From CAZXFH01 sp964640055 (GTDB taxonomy: Bacteria > Fidelibacterota > UBA2242 > JAFGTP01), in NCBI GenBank assembly GCA_964640055.1, contig CAZXFH010000007.1, positions 1-64,000 of the forward strand: a stretch of DNA of 64,000 nt. Direction: 5' to 3'. The stretch's first letter is position 1. The number at the start of each line of letters is the position of its first letter. The notes under the pieces were generated by a model. That model had not been told where the DNA came from, searched no databases, and saw only the letters and a program-made list of their open reading frames with translations. The position numbers and the translations under genes are program-made. Positions 24,573-32,715 of the stretch are shown here, one piece after another.

Positions 24573-26270
24573 TTAGGTCTCCTTGTTGCGCGGCAGGCGG
24601 ATTGTAAAGGTAGTGCCTTGTCCTGGTTGGCTCTGTACCGCTATGTTACCGTCATGCTCGTTGATAATTTGATACACCTGCGCCAGTCCGATACCGGTAC
24701 CGGTGTTTTTCGTGGTAAAATAGAGATTAAAGATCTTGGCTAAATTTTCTTGGGTAATGCCTGCCCCGGTGTCCCGGAGCCGGATGACTATTTCCCGCCA
24801 CTTTTTGTTAATGGATAATTCAATGGTCTCCTTTTCCATGCAGGCATCCAGAGCGTTGTCGATCAGATTAGCTAGACAGTGCTCTATTTTTTCAGCATCC
24901 ACAAGAGCGACGATGGCGCCATTAGGTGACCAGATAAACCGGATTTGTTTCTGTCGGGCCTTGGGCCGGTATGAAGCAATGACTTTTTCAGCCAGCTGGT
25001 TAATATCCACTGGATTGCATGACAGCGGTGCCGGTTTGGAGAATTGCAGGAATTGTTTAATGATTTCACTGATATGGTTGATCTCTTTACGTACCGTGTG
25101 GATTAAATGCTGGTATTCTTCCGGATCCTGTTTGGTTTGAAATTCACTTTTCAGGCGTTGAATGGTCATGGAGATGGCGTTTAAGGGATTGCGAATTTTA
25201 TGGGCCACACCGGCGGCCAATTCCCCAATGGCACTCATTTTTTCTTTGCGGCGCAGATCATTCTGCAGGCCATACACTTCCTGAGTGATGTTTTGCTTTT
25301 CATTTTTTAGCAACTGAATATTTTGCAGCACAACGGTGAAGGCTATTAAAACAAAACCAATAATAAAGAGGGCGCCCAAACGAATAAAGGCCTGATAAAG
25401 GGTAGCCTGTTGAATTTTCTGGATGGGTTTGTAGTCGAGTCCGATCCTGATAATGGCCGGAGGTCCGCTTTCCGCCTGAAAAGGCAGGATGGTTTCAAAA
25501 ACATTCTTATGATGGTAGGTGGTAATGTGTTGCCGGATGTCCTGACTATGATTTACCTGCGTCAATAGCTGATCCTCTGTTAAGGCGGGGAGTGTATCAA
25601 CGTTTTTTGTCTTGGCGATCAATCCGCTGGAGTCCTGGATAGCAATATAGACGATTGAGGTGTCCTCATTTAATGAATTGATGAAATTATGGATTCCAAT
25701 CAGGCGCCGGGCTGAAAACAAGCGTTGGGCGCTGTAGCTGCCGATGATGGCTCCGCCCCGGGTACGCCGATAGACAACCGTATACCTTTCAAAGGGGTGA
25801 TTCGCCAGGGTGTGGATGCCAATATCCAGCGACCTTTGTTCTGAATTGAAAATGGGAGCCAGTTGTTTCAGAAACTCAGGGGGTAAGATTTCCGGTGCGT
25901 TAGTATAGATGATTTCTCCTGCTTTATTAATCACATGGATTCTTTTAAAGGAGTTCTCTTCTGCGAATTCTGCCAGAAATTGACTGGAGATCCGCTGGCT
26001 TTGATCTAAAACATCGACATATCGCAAGGCACTGAAAATCCGTTTTTTTAAATGATGTATGATGATTTGATAGCCCTGATGAGAACTGTAGGCGGATTTG
26101 CGGATGGTGGCAGAGATGGTGTGGGCGTAATGGGTCATCAGCCTGACCACATTTTTTTTACGGGAGATATAGCTGGTATAGGCGGAGATACTCAGCAGTA
26201 AAAATAAAATCAGAAAGATTATCAGCAGCATCAGTGGCCTGATTTTTAATTGGGTAAGCTTCAATTTCAT
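24573..26270 (-). CDS. Membrane sensor histidine kinase (NtrB-like)
   Basis: The 565-aa protein has a membrane helix at about residues 12-32, a periplasmic sensor region of about 260 residues, a second helix near 290-310, a short coiled linker, then HisKA and HATPase domains. The H-box is GVAHKIRNPLNAIS, the N-box NLIDNALDAC, and G-boxes are DTGAGI and TGTGIGLAQVYQII. It should autophosphorylate and pass phosphate to the regulator encoded next to it. The signal is unknown; the sensor region resembles a double-Cache-type fold by length only. It has no extra PAS domain. Confidence 0.88.
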   Translation of the reverse strand: MKLKLTQLKIRPLMLLIIFLILFLLLSISAYTSYISRKKNVVRLMTHYAHTISATIRKSAYSSHQGYQIIIHHLKKRIFSALRYVDVLDQSQRISSQFLAEFAEENSFKRIHVINKAGEIIYTNAPEILPPEFLKQLAPIFNSEQRSLDIGIHTLANHPFERYTVVYRRTRGGAIIGSYSAQRLFSARRLIGIHNFINSLNEDTSIVYIAIQDSSGLIAKTKNVDTLPALTEDQLLTQVNHSQDIRQHITTYHHKNVFETILPFQAESGPPAIIRIGLDYKPIQKIQQATLYQAFIRLGALFIIGFVLIAFTVVLQNIQLLKNEKQNITQEVYGLQNDLRRKEKMSAIGELAAGVAHKIRNPLNAISMTIQRLKSEFQTKQDPEEYQHLIHTVRKEINHISEIIKQFLQFSKPAPLSCNPVDINQLAEKVIASYRPKARQKQIRFIWSPNGAIVALVDAEKIEHCLANLIDNALDACMEKETIELSINKKWREIVIRLRDTGAGITQENLAKIFNLYFTTKNTGTGIGLAQVYQIINEHDGNIAVQSQPGQGTTFTIRLPRNKET

Positions 26271-26361
26271 TTATTTCGATCAGGTATATTAGAGCATTAA
26301 CAGAATTCGCACCATCCCTAATTTAAGCAGGAGTCAGTCTATTTAACAAGCTTCAGAATGA

Positions 26362-26396
26362 AATAAGAGGGCTTTCAAGGTGAAAGCCCTCTTATT
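26362..26396 (-). terminator. Terminator of the ABC/DUF4857 operon
   Basis: A perfect 15-bp stem (AATAAGAGGGCTTTC with its complement) with a five-base loop lies 30 bp after the end of the DUF4857 gene on the minus strand. It separates that operon from the histidine kinase operon downstream. Confidence 0.8.
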
Positions 26397-26425
26397 ATTG
26401 AGGGAGGAGGGGGAATGAAAGCTGT

Positions 26426-27667
26426 TTAATCCCATACTTCCGGTTTGATAATCAGTACGGCCAGACAGCCGAATAGTCCGGCCAGGGCAACCACCACGAA
26501 ATCACCCCAGTTTTCCCGGATATTTTCTTTACGGGATTTTTTAACAGAAAAGGTAATAGCAAGGGCGATCATAATTCCGATCAGGCTCAGCCAGCTATGT
26601 AGTTCGACTTTGAAATGGATAAAGGCCGTATAAGGAGAGATGTTTTTAATCTGAAAAGGAAAGAGGACCTGTTCGATTTTGCCCACTAACCGTTCATCAC
26701 GGGGGGTGCGTTTGATAGTATAGCTATTCATTAAATGATAATTGGTATCGGTTACAGCCGCGTGGTAGCCCTGTGATCCGGTATAGCGTATCGTGCGGTT
26801 AAGCGGATCTACAAAAAGACTCAGTTTCATTTTATCAGCATCAAAATTTTTCGCTGGTAAGGGAATTAATTTGTATTGGTCGTAACTGATCAGGAAAAGT
26901 TTGTTTGTATGGGTTACCACCAGGCCGTAGAATTCCTTTCGCGGATGTTCCGAAATGATAAATTTACGGATTTGCAGGTCGGGAGAGATGTCGGTTTTTA
27001 CACAGGCCGGACGGCCTTTGCTCTTTTTTAAATGAAAGACATGGCCGGCCCGGTCAACAATGAAGTAGCCCTCATCAAAGGGTTTGTGGGTGCTCGGATT
27101 TCCCCCGATCACCCGGGCCGGGAATTGAAATCCCTGCTGATTCAAGGCTTGGGTGAACAGTTGGGAAAGACTGTCATCGATGGTATTGGTGGCGGCTGTA
27201 ATGAATTCCATGCGATCTTTGATCCGGAAAAGTTCATCGGGATACTCAAGTCCGGAATAAACTGATTGGGATTCAAATAAGGGAAACAATTGAATTTCGG
27301 GTTTATTGAAATCGGTAGGTTTAATGCGTAAAAATTGACGATTATGACGGATGTCAGAAATATCAAGAGCTACTCCGTGTAAGGTATCCGGCAGAACACC
27401 CCAGCGATCCAGGTCCCGGTAATATAAAAAAGGCAGCAGGCGTTCGTATTGCTTGCGGGTGTATTCGTTACCCTGCCGATCATAGTAGCCCATACCGCTG
27501 ACTTCGCGGGATTGATAATAAACGAAATCATCGATTACCGCGCTGTAATAAATAATAGGTGGTCGTTCCCCTTTGACCGTCAGCATTTGATATAATTTAG
27601 GTAAATAAATCGCACTGATAATAATGATAATGACAATAATCGCATAGCGTGATAGTTTATATAACAT
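26426..27667 (-). CDS. DUF4857 family membrane protein of an ABC transporter operon
   Basis: The 413-aa protein has a membrane helix at residues 8-28, a large extracytoplasmic region with the family phrases PPIIYYSAVIDDFVYYQ, FPLFESQSVYSGLEYPDELF and FDEGYFIVDRAGHVFHLK, and two C-terminal helices (about 355-375 and 390-408). I recognise this pattern from DUF4857 proteins of Bacteroidetes, which accompany ABC-2 type transporters. Its ATG overlaps the permease stop by one base. It may serve as a subunit or coupled sensor; the transported substrate is unknown. Confidence 0.7.
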   Translation of the reverse strand: MLYKLSRYAIIVIIIIISAIYLPKLYQMLTVKGERPPIIYYSAVIDDFVYYQSREVSGMGYYDRQGNEYTRKQYERLLPFLYYRDLDRWGVLPDTLHGVALDISDIRHNRQFLRIKPTDFNKPEIQLFPLFESQSVYSGLEYPDELFRIKDRMEFITAATNTIDDSLSQLFTQALNQQGFQFPARVIGGNPSTHKPFDEGYFIVDRAGHVFHLKKSKGRPACVKTDISPDLQIRKFIISEHPRKEFYGLVVTHTNKLFLISYDQYKLIPLPAKNFDADKMKLSLFVDPLNRTIRYTGSQGYHAAVTDTNYHLMNSYTIKRTPRDERLVGKIEQVLFPFQIKNISPYTAFIHFKVELHSWLSLIGIMIALAITFSVKKSRKENIRENWGDFVVVALAGLFGCLAVLIIKPEVWD

Positions 27668-28341
27668 TATTTACTCCCTTTGCGAAGTCTGTAACCGGGG
27701 AAAAGAATGGTTATGGTGAATAAGAGCATTAAAATGGTGTATTGGATAATACAATGGTTGTATTGATTAAAATTGCGTCCCTGAAAATAGAGGGCTAAGG
27801 TAAAAAAGGTAAGGATCATTAAAATAATTTTTTTGTTCCAGCTGGGTTCACTGGTGATCATGGCGGTGGCCATGTAGACAATAATACCCGCCAACAGCCA
27901 GGGGAGACTGGTTAGGATGGCGGCCCGGGTCAACTCCACCGGGAAAAAAGTATTACCGATGATCAGCAAGCCGATAATAATGATCAGATAAATCGCCAGA
28001 ATGAATACGATTCCGATTAATATTTCAAATAATAGCATCTTTTTTTCTTCAATGGGCAGATGAAAGGAAAGACGAAACCGGTTTTTTACGGCTTCCGGTA
28101 CAAACTGTAATATACCAATTGCCAGGCCGCCGATCACGGGGAGGTATTTAAATATAATCGGTGAAAAATACTGGATCTGATAATTAATGGTCACCAGCCA
28201 GCGGCGAATGGCACTGGCGACTTCAAATTCATAGCGCAGATTCAAACCAATATATAATAAATCCAAGACGACCACGCTCAGATACCCCAGCAGGGCCCAT
28301 CTGATCTTGATCCATTCTTTATAGAATAATGCTTTGTACAT
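27667..28341 (-). CDS. ABC-2 type transporter permease
   Basis: A 224-aa protein with about six membrane helices and short loops, starting MYKALFYKEWIKIRWALLGY, a typical ABC-2 permease start. It lies 15 bp after the ATP-binding gene and overlaps the DUF4857 gene, so it is the membrane channel of the three-gene transporter. Direction and substrate cannot be deduced; related systems in Gram-positive bacteria export peptides or confer antibiotic resistance. Confidence 0.75.
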   Translation of the reverse strand: MYKALFYKEWIKIRWALLGYLSVVVLDLLYIGLNLRYEFEVASAIRRWLVTINYQIQYFSPIIFKYLPVIGGLAIGILQFVPEAVKNRFRLSFHLPIEEKKMLLFEILIGIVFILAIYLIIIIGLLIIGNTFFPVELTRAAILTSLPWLLAGIIVYMATAMITSEPSWNKKIILMILTFFTLALYFQGRNFNQYNHCIIQYTILMLLFTITILFPGYRLRKGSK

Positions 28342-28356
28342 AGTATCTATCCTTGC

Positions 28357-29244
28357 TTAATATTTTCCTGTCAACCCAATAAAAGCCTCTTCCAGTGACA
28401 TGGATTTCTCCTGGAGATTGCTGTATTTAATATTATTCTGCTTTAAATACTGCTTAATTTTTTCCTGGGATTTAAAGCTGTATATCCGGTATTGATTCCC
28501 GATAATTTCATAGTTTTTGATTAAATCGTTCTTTTCAAGACAGTAATCCTGCATCTCGGTTGTGAAACGATATTGATGGAAACTTTTACGAAATTTTTCA
28601 ATGGGGGCCTGTAAAAGGACCTGTTGATAGCCCAGGATGATAGTATCATCAATTACTTTTTCCATATCTTGAATGATGTGGGACGTGATCAAGACGGTGG
28701 TGTTACGGTTGTCCACAAAATCCTTGAGATAGTCTAAAAAAAGCATGCGATAGCCGGCATCTAGTCCCATGGAATAATCGTCCAGAATCATCAGCTCCGG
28801 ATCCTGAGCCATGATCAAACCCAGGGCGACCTGGGAACGCTGACCACAGGACATTTTGGAGATTTTGTGATCATAGTTCATGCCCATTTTATCCATCAGT
28901 TCGTAGTAGAATTCCTTTTTCCAGCCGGGATAAAAACAGGCGTAAAATCGTTCTACCTGTTCAGCAGTCATGAAGTCATAGGTTACATGGCCTTCATGTA
29001 ATAAGCCGATACGGGCCCGGGTCTCGGGTCTCAGATTGTGGGACTCCTCACCAAAAATGTAGATATTCCCCCGGGAAGGTCTTAAAAAACCCATCATTAT
29101 ATTGATTGTCGTGGTTTTGCCCACCCCGTTTTTACCCAGGATACCGAAGATTTTACCCCGCTCAATGGTAAAGTTTAAATCTTCGAAGACCAGCTGCTTT
29201 CCATACCGGTGAGTTAAATTTTTACATTCAATGATTTTTTCCAT
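28357..29244 (-). CDS. ABC transporter ATP-binding protein
   Basis: The 295-aa ATPase has Walker A GILGKNGVGKTT (about residues 35-46), a Q-loop region, a signature segment KMSCGQRSQVALGL with Cys where Gly is usual, Walker B LMILDDYSMGLD and the H-loop LITSHI. The catalytic Glu after Walker B is replaced by Asp, which may lower ATPase activity but is seen in some GntR-linked ABC systems. The C-terminal 90 residues are a regulatory extension. It is the first gene of the ABC-permease-DUF4857 operon. No GntR regulator is adjacent. Confidence 0.85.
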   Translation of the reverse strand: MEKIIECKNLTHRYGKQLVFEDLNFTIERGKIFGILGKNGVGKTTTINIMMGFLRPSRGNIYIFGEESHNLRPETRARIGLLHEGHVTYDFMTAEQVERFYACFYPGWKKEFYYELMDKMGMNYDHKISKMSCGQRSQVALGLIMAQDPELMILDDYSMGLDAGYRMLFLDYLKDFVDNRNTTVLITSHIIQDMEKVIDDTIILGYQQVLLQAPIEKFRKSFHQYRFTTEMQDYCLEKNDLIKNYEIIGNQYRIYSFKSQEKIKQYLKQNNIKYSNLQEKSMSLEEAFIGLTGKY

Positions 29245-29390
29245 AATTATCTCTTATTGCTACTTGTGCTGTAAATTGCCAAAAATATTTTTACACCAAA
29301 CAGATGCAGCAAAAACAATGCCTGTTTATTTTATTCAAATGCCATGCAAGGAGCACTGCCACAGCAGGACAGACGTGGTGGTTAGAAGAT

Positions 29391-29404
29391 CGACATAAAT
29401 GTCG
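29391..29404 (+). promoter_or_regulatory. Candidate activator-binding dyad (YGACA-N4-TGTYR)
   Basis: CGACATAAATGTCG, an inverted repeat about 90 bp upstream of the sigma-54-like promoter at 29481. Position and form suit an enhancer for an NtrC-type activator. Similar dyads stand before the promoter at 32515. Confidence 0.5.
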
Positions 29405-29480
29405 AAATAGCTTCAAAATTGGTTCGTCAGCATCAGGGGAGCGACAGCCGGCTGGTGTAATTCAAAGACTTCCGGCTGAG

Positions 29481-29497
29481 TTGGCACGTTGATTGTT
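29481..29497 (+). promoter_or_regulatory. Sigma-54-like promoter of the M16 peptidase gene
   Basis: TTGGCACGTTGATTGTT matches the consensus TGGCACG-N4-TTGCW except for T in place of C in the -12 element. It ends about 75 bp before the ATG at 29571. Confidence 0.6.
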
Positions 29498-29570
29498 CTG
29501 TTTAGTCTGTTTTAGATTGAAATCAGGCTTGAAAGTGTAAATTATGTTTAAAAATTACGGAGGAGATTAA

Positions 29571-32390
29571 ATGCAAGTCAGAAGATTTTACCTGAGTCTG
29601 GTGATTGTGCTGGGGCTGATCAGCCTGCCACTCTATGGTATTGATGACAGTAAGGTACAGGAATTCACGCTGGATAACGGTCTCCGGGTCATCACCTATG
29701 AGATGCATACCGCGCCGGTGATCTATTCGCGTTTGACTTACAATGTGGGGGCCAAATATGAGCCTTACGGCCAGACCGGTATCTCGCATATTGTAGAGCA
29801 TATGATGTTCAAGGGGACCAAGCGCTTTCCCAAGGGGACTATCGCTGAACTGATTTCCGCCAATGGTGGGGTTTTCAATGCCTACACATCCAGTGACATT
29901 ACCGTCTATTATGAATTGTTGCCCAAAAATAAGATCGAATTGGCCTTTGATATCGAATCGGAGCGGATGCATAAATGCGAATTTGACCGGCAGGAATTTG
30001 CCTCGGAAATCCAGGTAATTGCCGAGGAAAGGAAGCAGCGCACCGAGAACAGTGCCCGGGGTAAACGGCGGGAAGAATTGAACACGCTGATCTATAAAAG
30101 TCATCCCTATCGCAATCCGGTGATCGGCTGGATGCATGACATTCAGCATATCACCCGCGATCAAGCCTATCAATATTATCAAACCCATTATACGCCCAAC
30201 AATGCCACCCTGGTACTTTGCGGAGATTTTGAGACGGCCAACATACTGGAAACAGTTAGACAATATTTTGGTAATATCCCGGCCGGTCCCGCCCTGGAAC
30301 AACCGGATTTCTTTCGCGTTGATCAGGAAGGCAAAAAGATCCTGCATTTCCGTCATTCCGATATATTGAATGAGGAAATTAAGCTCTATTTTTCCGCGCC
30401 CGGCCGTTTTGAAGCGGACGGACCAGCCCTCTATGTGGCTGGTAAGATCCTCTGTGGCCGCTCGGCGACTTCCCGCCTATATAAGCGTCTGGTCCGGAAA
30501 GAGAAACTATGTAAATCCGTGGCCGGCGGCGCCAGATTCAGCAAAGACCCCAGTACCTTTAGTATTAGCGCGGATTTATTACCGGAAGCTTCAGTGGATG
30601 CGGTGGAAAAGATAATTTGGCAGGAAATCGACAGCCTGGCCCGGGTACCGGTGATCGATTATGATCTGCAGAAGATCAAGAATAAGATCAGATTCAACGA
30701 GATCACGGATGATCAGTACATCAGTTCGGTAGGCAACTCGATCGCATTATACGAAAATTACATCGGCTGGGAATATATAAACAAATGGAATAAGATGGTC
30801 ACGGCGGTGAGCAAAGATGATATTATGCGGGTGACCAATCAATATATGCATCCGGATAAAATGGTCATTTGTTATAGTCATCCGGATTCTACAAGGGACA
30901 CGAGTGACTCTTTGGTGACGGTGCAGGCGGTCTTGGATACGACTGGCGATGAAGTATCCGAAAGATCGCTGCCGAAAGTAACTGAAGAGGCTACAAATCA
31001 GGAACAGAAGTCGGGCTTTTTTAAACGCCTATTTGGCCAAGAGGAAGAAGATGTCCGGGAATTATACCGCCCTGATCTGAAAGAATTAGTGGCCCCCAAT
31101 CCGATCAAACCCCTGGTTGACTCCTTAATCCTGGATAATGGGGTACCGGTATATTATCTAATCAGCCATGATTTTCCCACACTATACATTATGGGCTTCA
31201 TAGAGACCGGACGACTGCCTGAAAATGCAGCCCAGCCGGGTACCCGCCAATTTCTTGAATCCATGTTAATGCGCGGAACAAAAAATTACACCTATGATGA
31301 ATTACTGGAAGAGCGCTCCTTTACACCTTATCAGTTAGTCCCGGGGCAAAGCTGGAGCAAGATCACTTTTCAGGGATACTCACTGATTGAAGACAGCGAG
31401 AAAATGCTGGATGGATTATATGAAATAATGGCCGCCCCCGCATTCCCTGAAGAGCAGATGGAAAAAATTCGTCCCCGGCTGGTGACTAATGCGGAGAATT
31501 TGAAAAAAACCGAGCGCATGAAGGCTTTCTATGGTATGTTTGAAGATGTGTTTGCCGGACACCAGTATGCAGTCCAATATGCAGGTGATGCGGACGTTTT
31601 AGACAACTTGCAACGAAAGGATTTGGTTAAATTTTACGAAAAATATTATAGTCCGGAACAGATGACTATTGTAGCCGTGGGTGACTTTGAGCGGGAGTGG
31701 CTACAGCAAAAACTGGGCAGTACTATTGGGCAGTGGCAGAAGCCCTCGGGTAGCGAATATCTTCCTTTTAGTGAACAGAAAGTGATTGAGGGAAAAACCG
31801 TGTATGCCTTTAACAATCCTGAATACAAACAGTGTCGTGTGGATATTGCCTTTAATCCGGTGCCCGGCGGAATTACCAAAGCTAACCCTGACCTGGAAAC
31901 CCTCCGAATTCTGGAACATATCCTCTGTGGCAGCTCCCTGACTTCCCGCATGGGTGTGGAATTAAGGGATAAACGGGGACTTTGTTATGGCGTCCGCAGC
32001 AATTTGTGGGTCCGTGAGCATGGAGGCTACTGGAACATTCGCACCAATACCGACCGTGAATATCTGACGGAAATGATCAAAGGAATGTTTGAACAGATTG
32101 AATTGATTCAGCAAGAAGGTATTACGGATGAGGAGCTTGAAAAAGCCAAAGCCCGCAAAATATCCTTGTTAACGCTGCACGTACGCACCATGGATGACAT
32201 CGGCGGAAAAATATACAGCCAGCTGAAGTATGACCGGCCTTTGGATTATTTTGATAAGCGTAAGGAGCGCATCCTATCGGTTACCAAGGAAGATGTAAAG
32301 CGCGTCGCCAACCAATATCTGGATACCCAAAACTATATTTTGGCCGTATCCGGTAATATGAAGCCGGAAGTTCTGAATGAATTTAAATAA
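29571..32390 (+). CDS. M16 family zinc metallopeptidase, two-module
   Basis: A 939-aa secreted protein with a signal peptide (LVIVLGLISLPLYG). The N-terminal module has the inverted zinc motif HIVEH in GISHIVEHMMFKGT (about residue 71) and the distant Glu in EERKQRTENS. The C-terminal module (about 510-930) keeps the fold (GTRQFLESMLMRGT) but lacks HxxEH, the usual active plus inactive pairing of pitrilysin-type enzymes. It degrades or processes peptides, most likely in the periplasm. AGGAG precedes the ATG. It has its own sigma-54-like promoter and is followed 325 bp later by a TonB receptor with a matching promoter, suggesting joint control. Confidence 0.9.
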   Translation: MQVRRFYLSLVIVLGLISLPLYGIDDSKVQEFTLDNGLRVITYEMHTAPVIYSRLTYNVGAKYEPYGQTGISHIVEHMMFKGTKRFPKGTIAELISANGGVFNAYTSSDITVYYELLPKNKIELAFDIESERMHKCEFDRQEFASEIQVIAEERKQRTENSARGKRREELNTLIYKSHPYRNPVIGWMHDIQHITRDQAYQYYQTHYTPNNATLVLCGDFETANILETVRQYFGNIPAGPALEQPDFFRVDQEGKKILHFRHSDILNEEIKLYFSAPGRFEADGPALYVAGKILCGRSATSRLYKRLVRKEKLCKSVAGGARFSKDPSTFSISADLLPEASVDAVEKIIWQEIDSLARVPVIDYDLQKIKNKIRFNEITDDQYISSVGNSIALYENYIGWEYINKWNKMVTAVSKDDIMRVTNQYMHPDKMVICYSHPDSTRDTSDSLVTVQAVLDTTGDEVSERSLPKVTEEATNQEQKSGFFKRLFGQEEEDVRELYRPDLKELVAPNPIKPLVDSLILDNGVPVYYLISHDFPTLYIMGFIETGRLPENAAQPGTRQFLESMLMRGTKNYTYDELLEERSFTPYQLVPGQSWSKITFQGYSLIEDSEKMLDGLYEIMAAPAFPEEQMEKIRPRLVTNAENLKKTERMKAFYGMFEDVFAGHQYAVQYAGDADVLDNLQRKDLVKFYEKYYSPEQMTIVAVGDFEREWLQQKLGSTIGQWQKPSGSEYLPFSEQKVIEGKTVYAFNNPEYKQCRVDIAFNPVPGGITKANPDLETLRILEHILCGSSLTSRMGVELRDKRGLCYGVRSNLWVREHGGYWNIRTNTDREYLTEMIKGMFEQIELIQQEGITDEELEKAKARKISLLTLHVRTMDDIGGKIYSQLKYDRPLDYFDKRKERILSVTKEDVKRVANQYLDTQNYILAVSGNMKPEVLNEFK

Positions 32391-32415
32391 GGTCGTTTAA
32401 AGCTTTGGGCCGAAC

Positions 32416-32449
32416 CGACAAAAATGTTACCCAGCTGACAATTTTGTCA
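32416..32449 (+). promoter_or_regulatory. Pair of candidate activator dyads
   Basis: CGACAAAAATGTTA (32416-32429) and TGACAATTTTGTCA (32436-32449) share YGACA-N4-TGTYR with the site at 29391. Their centres are 20 bp apart, about two helical turns, as expected for cooperative binding, and 66 bp upstream of the sigma-54-like promoter. Confidence 0.5.
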
Positions 32450-32514
32450 CCTTGATCCTTAAGGTTGTTTTTTTTCTGTTCGAGGATTATGATTTAATCT
32501 AACGGGATATTGCT

Positions 32515-32531
32515 TTGGCATATTGATTGTA
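32515..32531 (+). promoter_or_regulatory. Sigma-54-like promoter of the first TonB locus
   Basis: TTGGCATATTGATTGTA has GG and GT elements at the correct 10-base spacing and shares TTGATTGT with the promoter at 29481. It is a weaker match than that site because of GCATA for GCACG. It lies about 185 bp before the receptor start. Confidence 0.45.
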
Positions 32532-32715
32532 AAATAACACATGTGGTTAATTCCAGCTAATGGTGCGCAGTGATACCAGATGGGTGGGAAGTGGTACTGA
32601 TCAATAAAAAGGTTGCAAAAAACCATTAAAAATTTGAATATATTGTCAGTCTTGTGGGTAGCCGTCTTGAATGGCGCGTTCCTTAATATGCGACTAAAAA
32701 AATGGGATATGTAAT

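Larger units (their letters stand above)
29245..29570. other. Divergent promoter region, ABC operon / M16 peptidase
   Basis: A stretch of 326 bp without a gene. It carries the dyad at 29391 and the sigma-54-like promoter at 29481, both for the rightward peptidase gene. No equally clear promoter was seen for the leftward ABC operon. Confidence 0.5.
32391..32715. other. Promoter region of the first TonB receptor locus
   Basis: A 325-bp region without a gene, containing two activator-type dyads (32416-32449) and a sigma-54-like promoter (32515). The downstream part is otherwise featureless. Confidence 0.5.
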
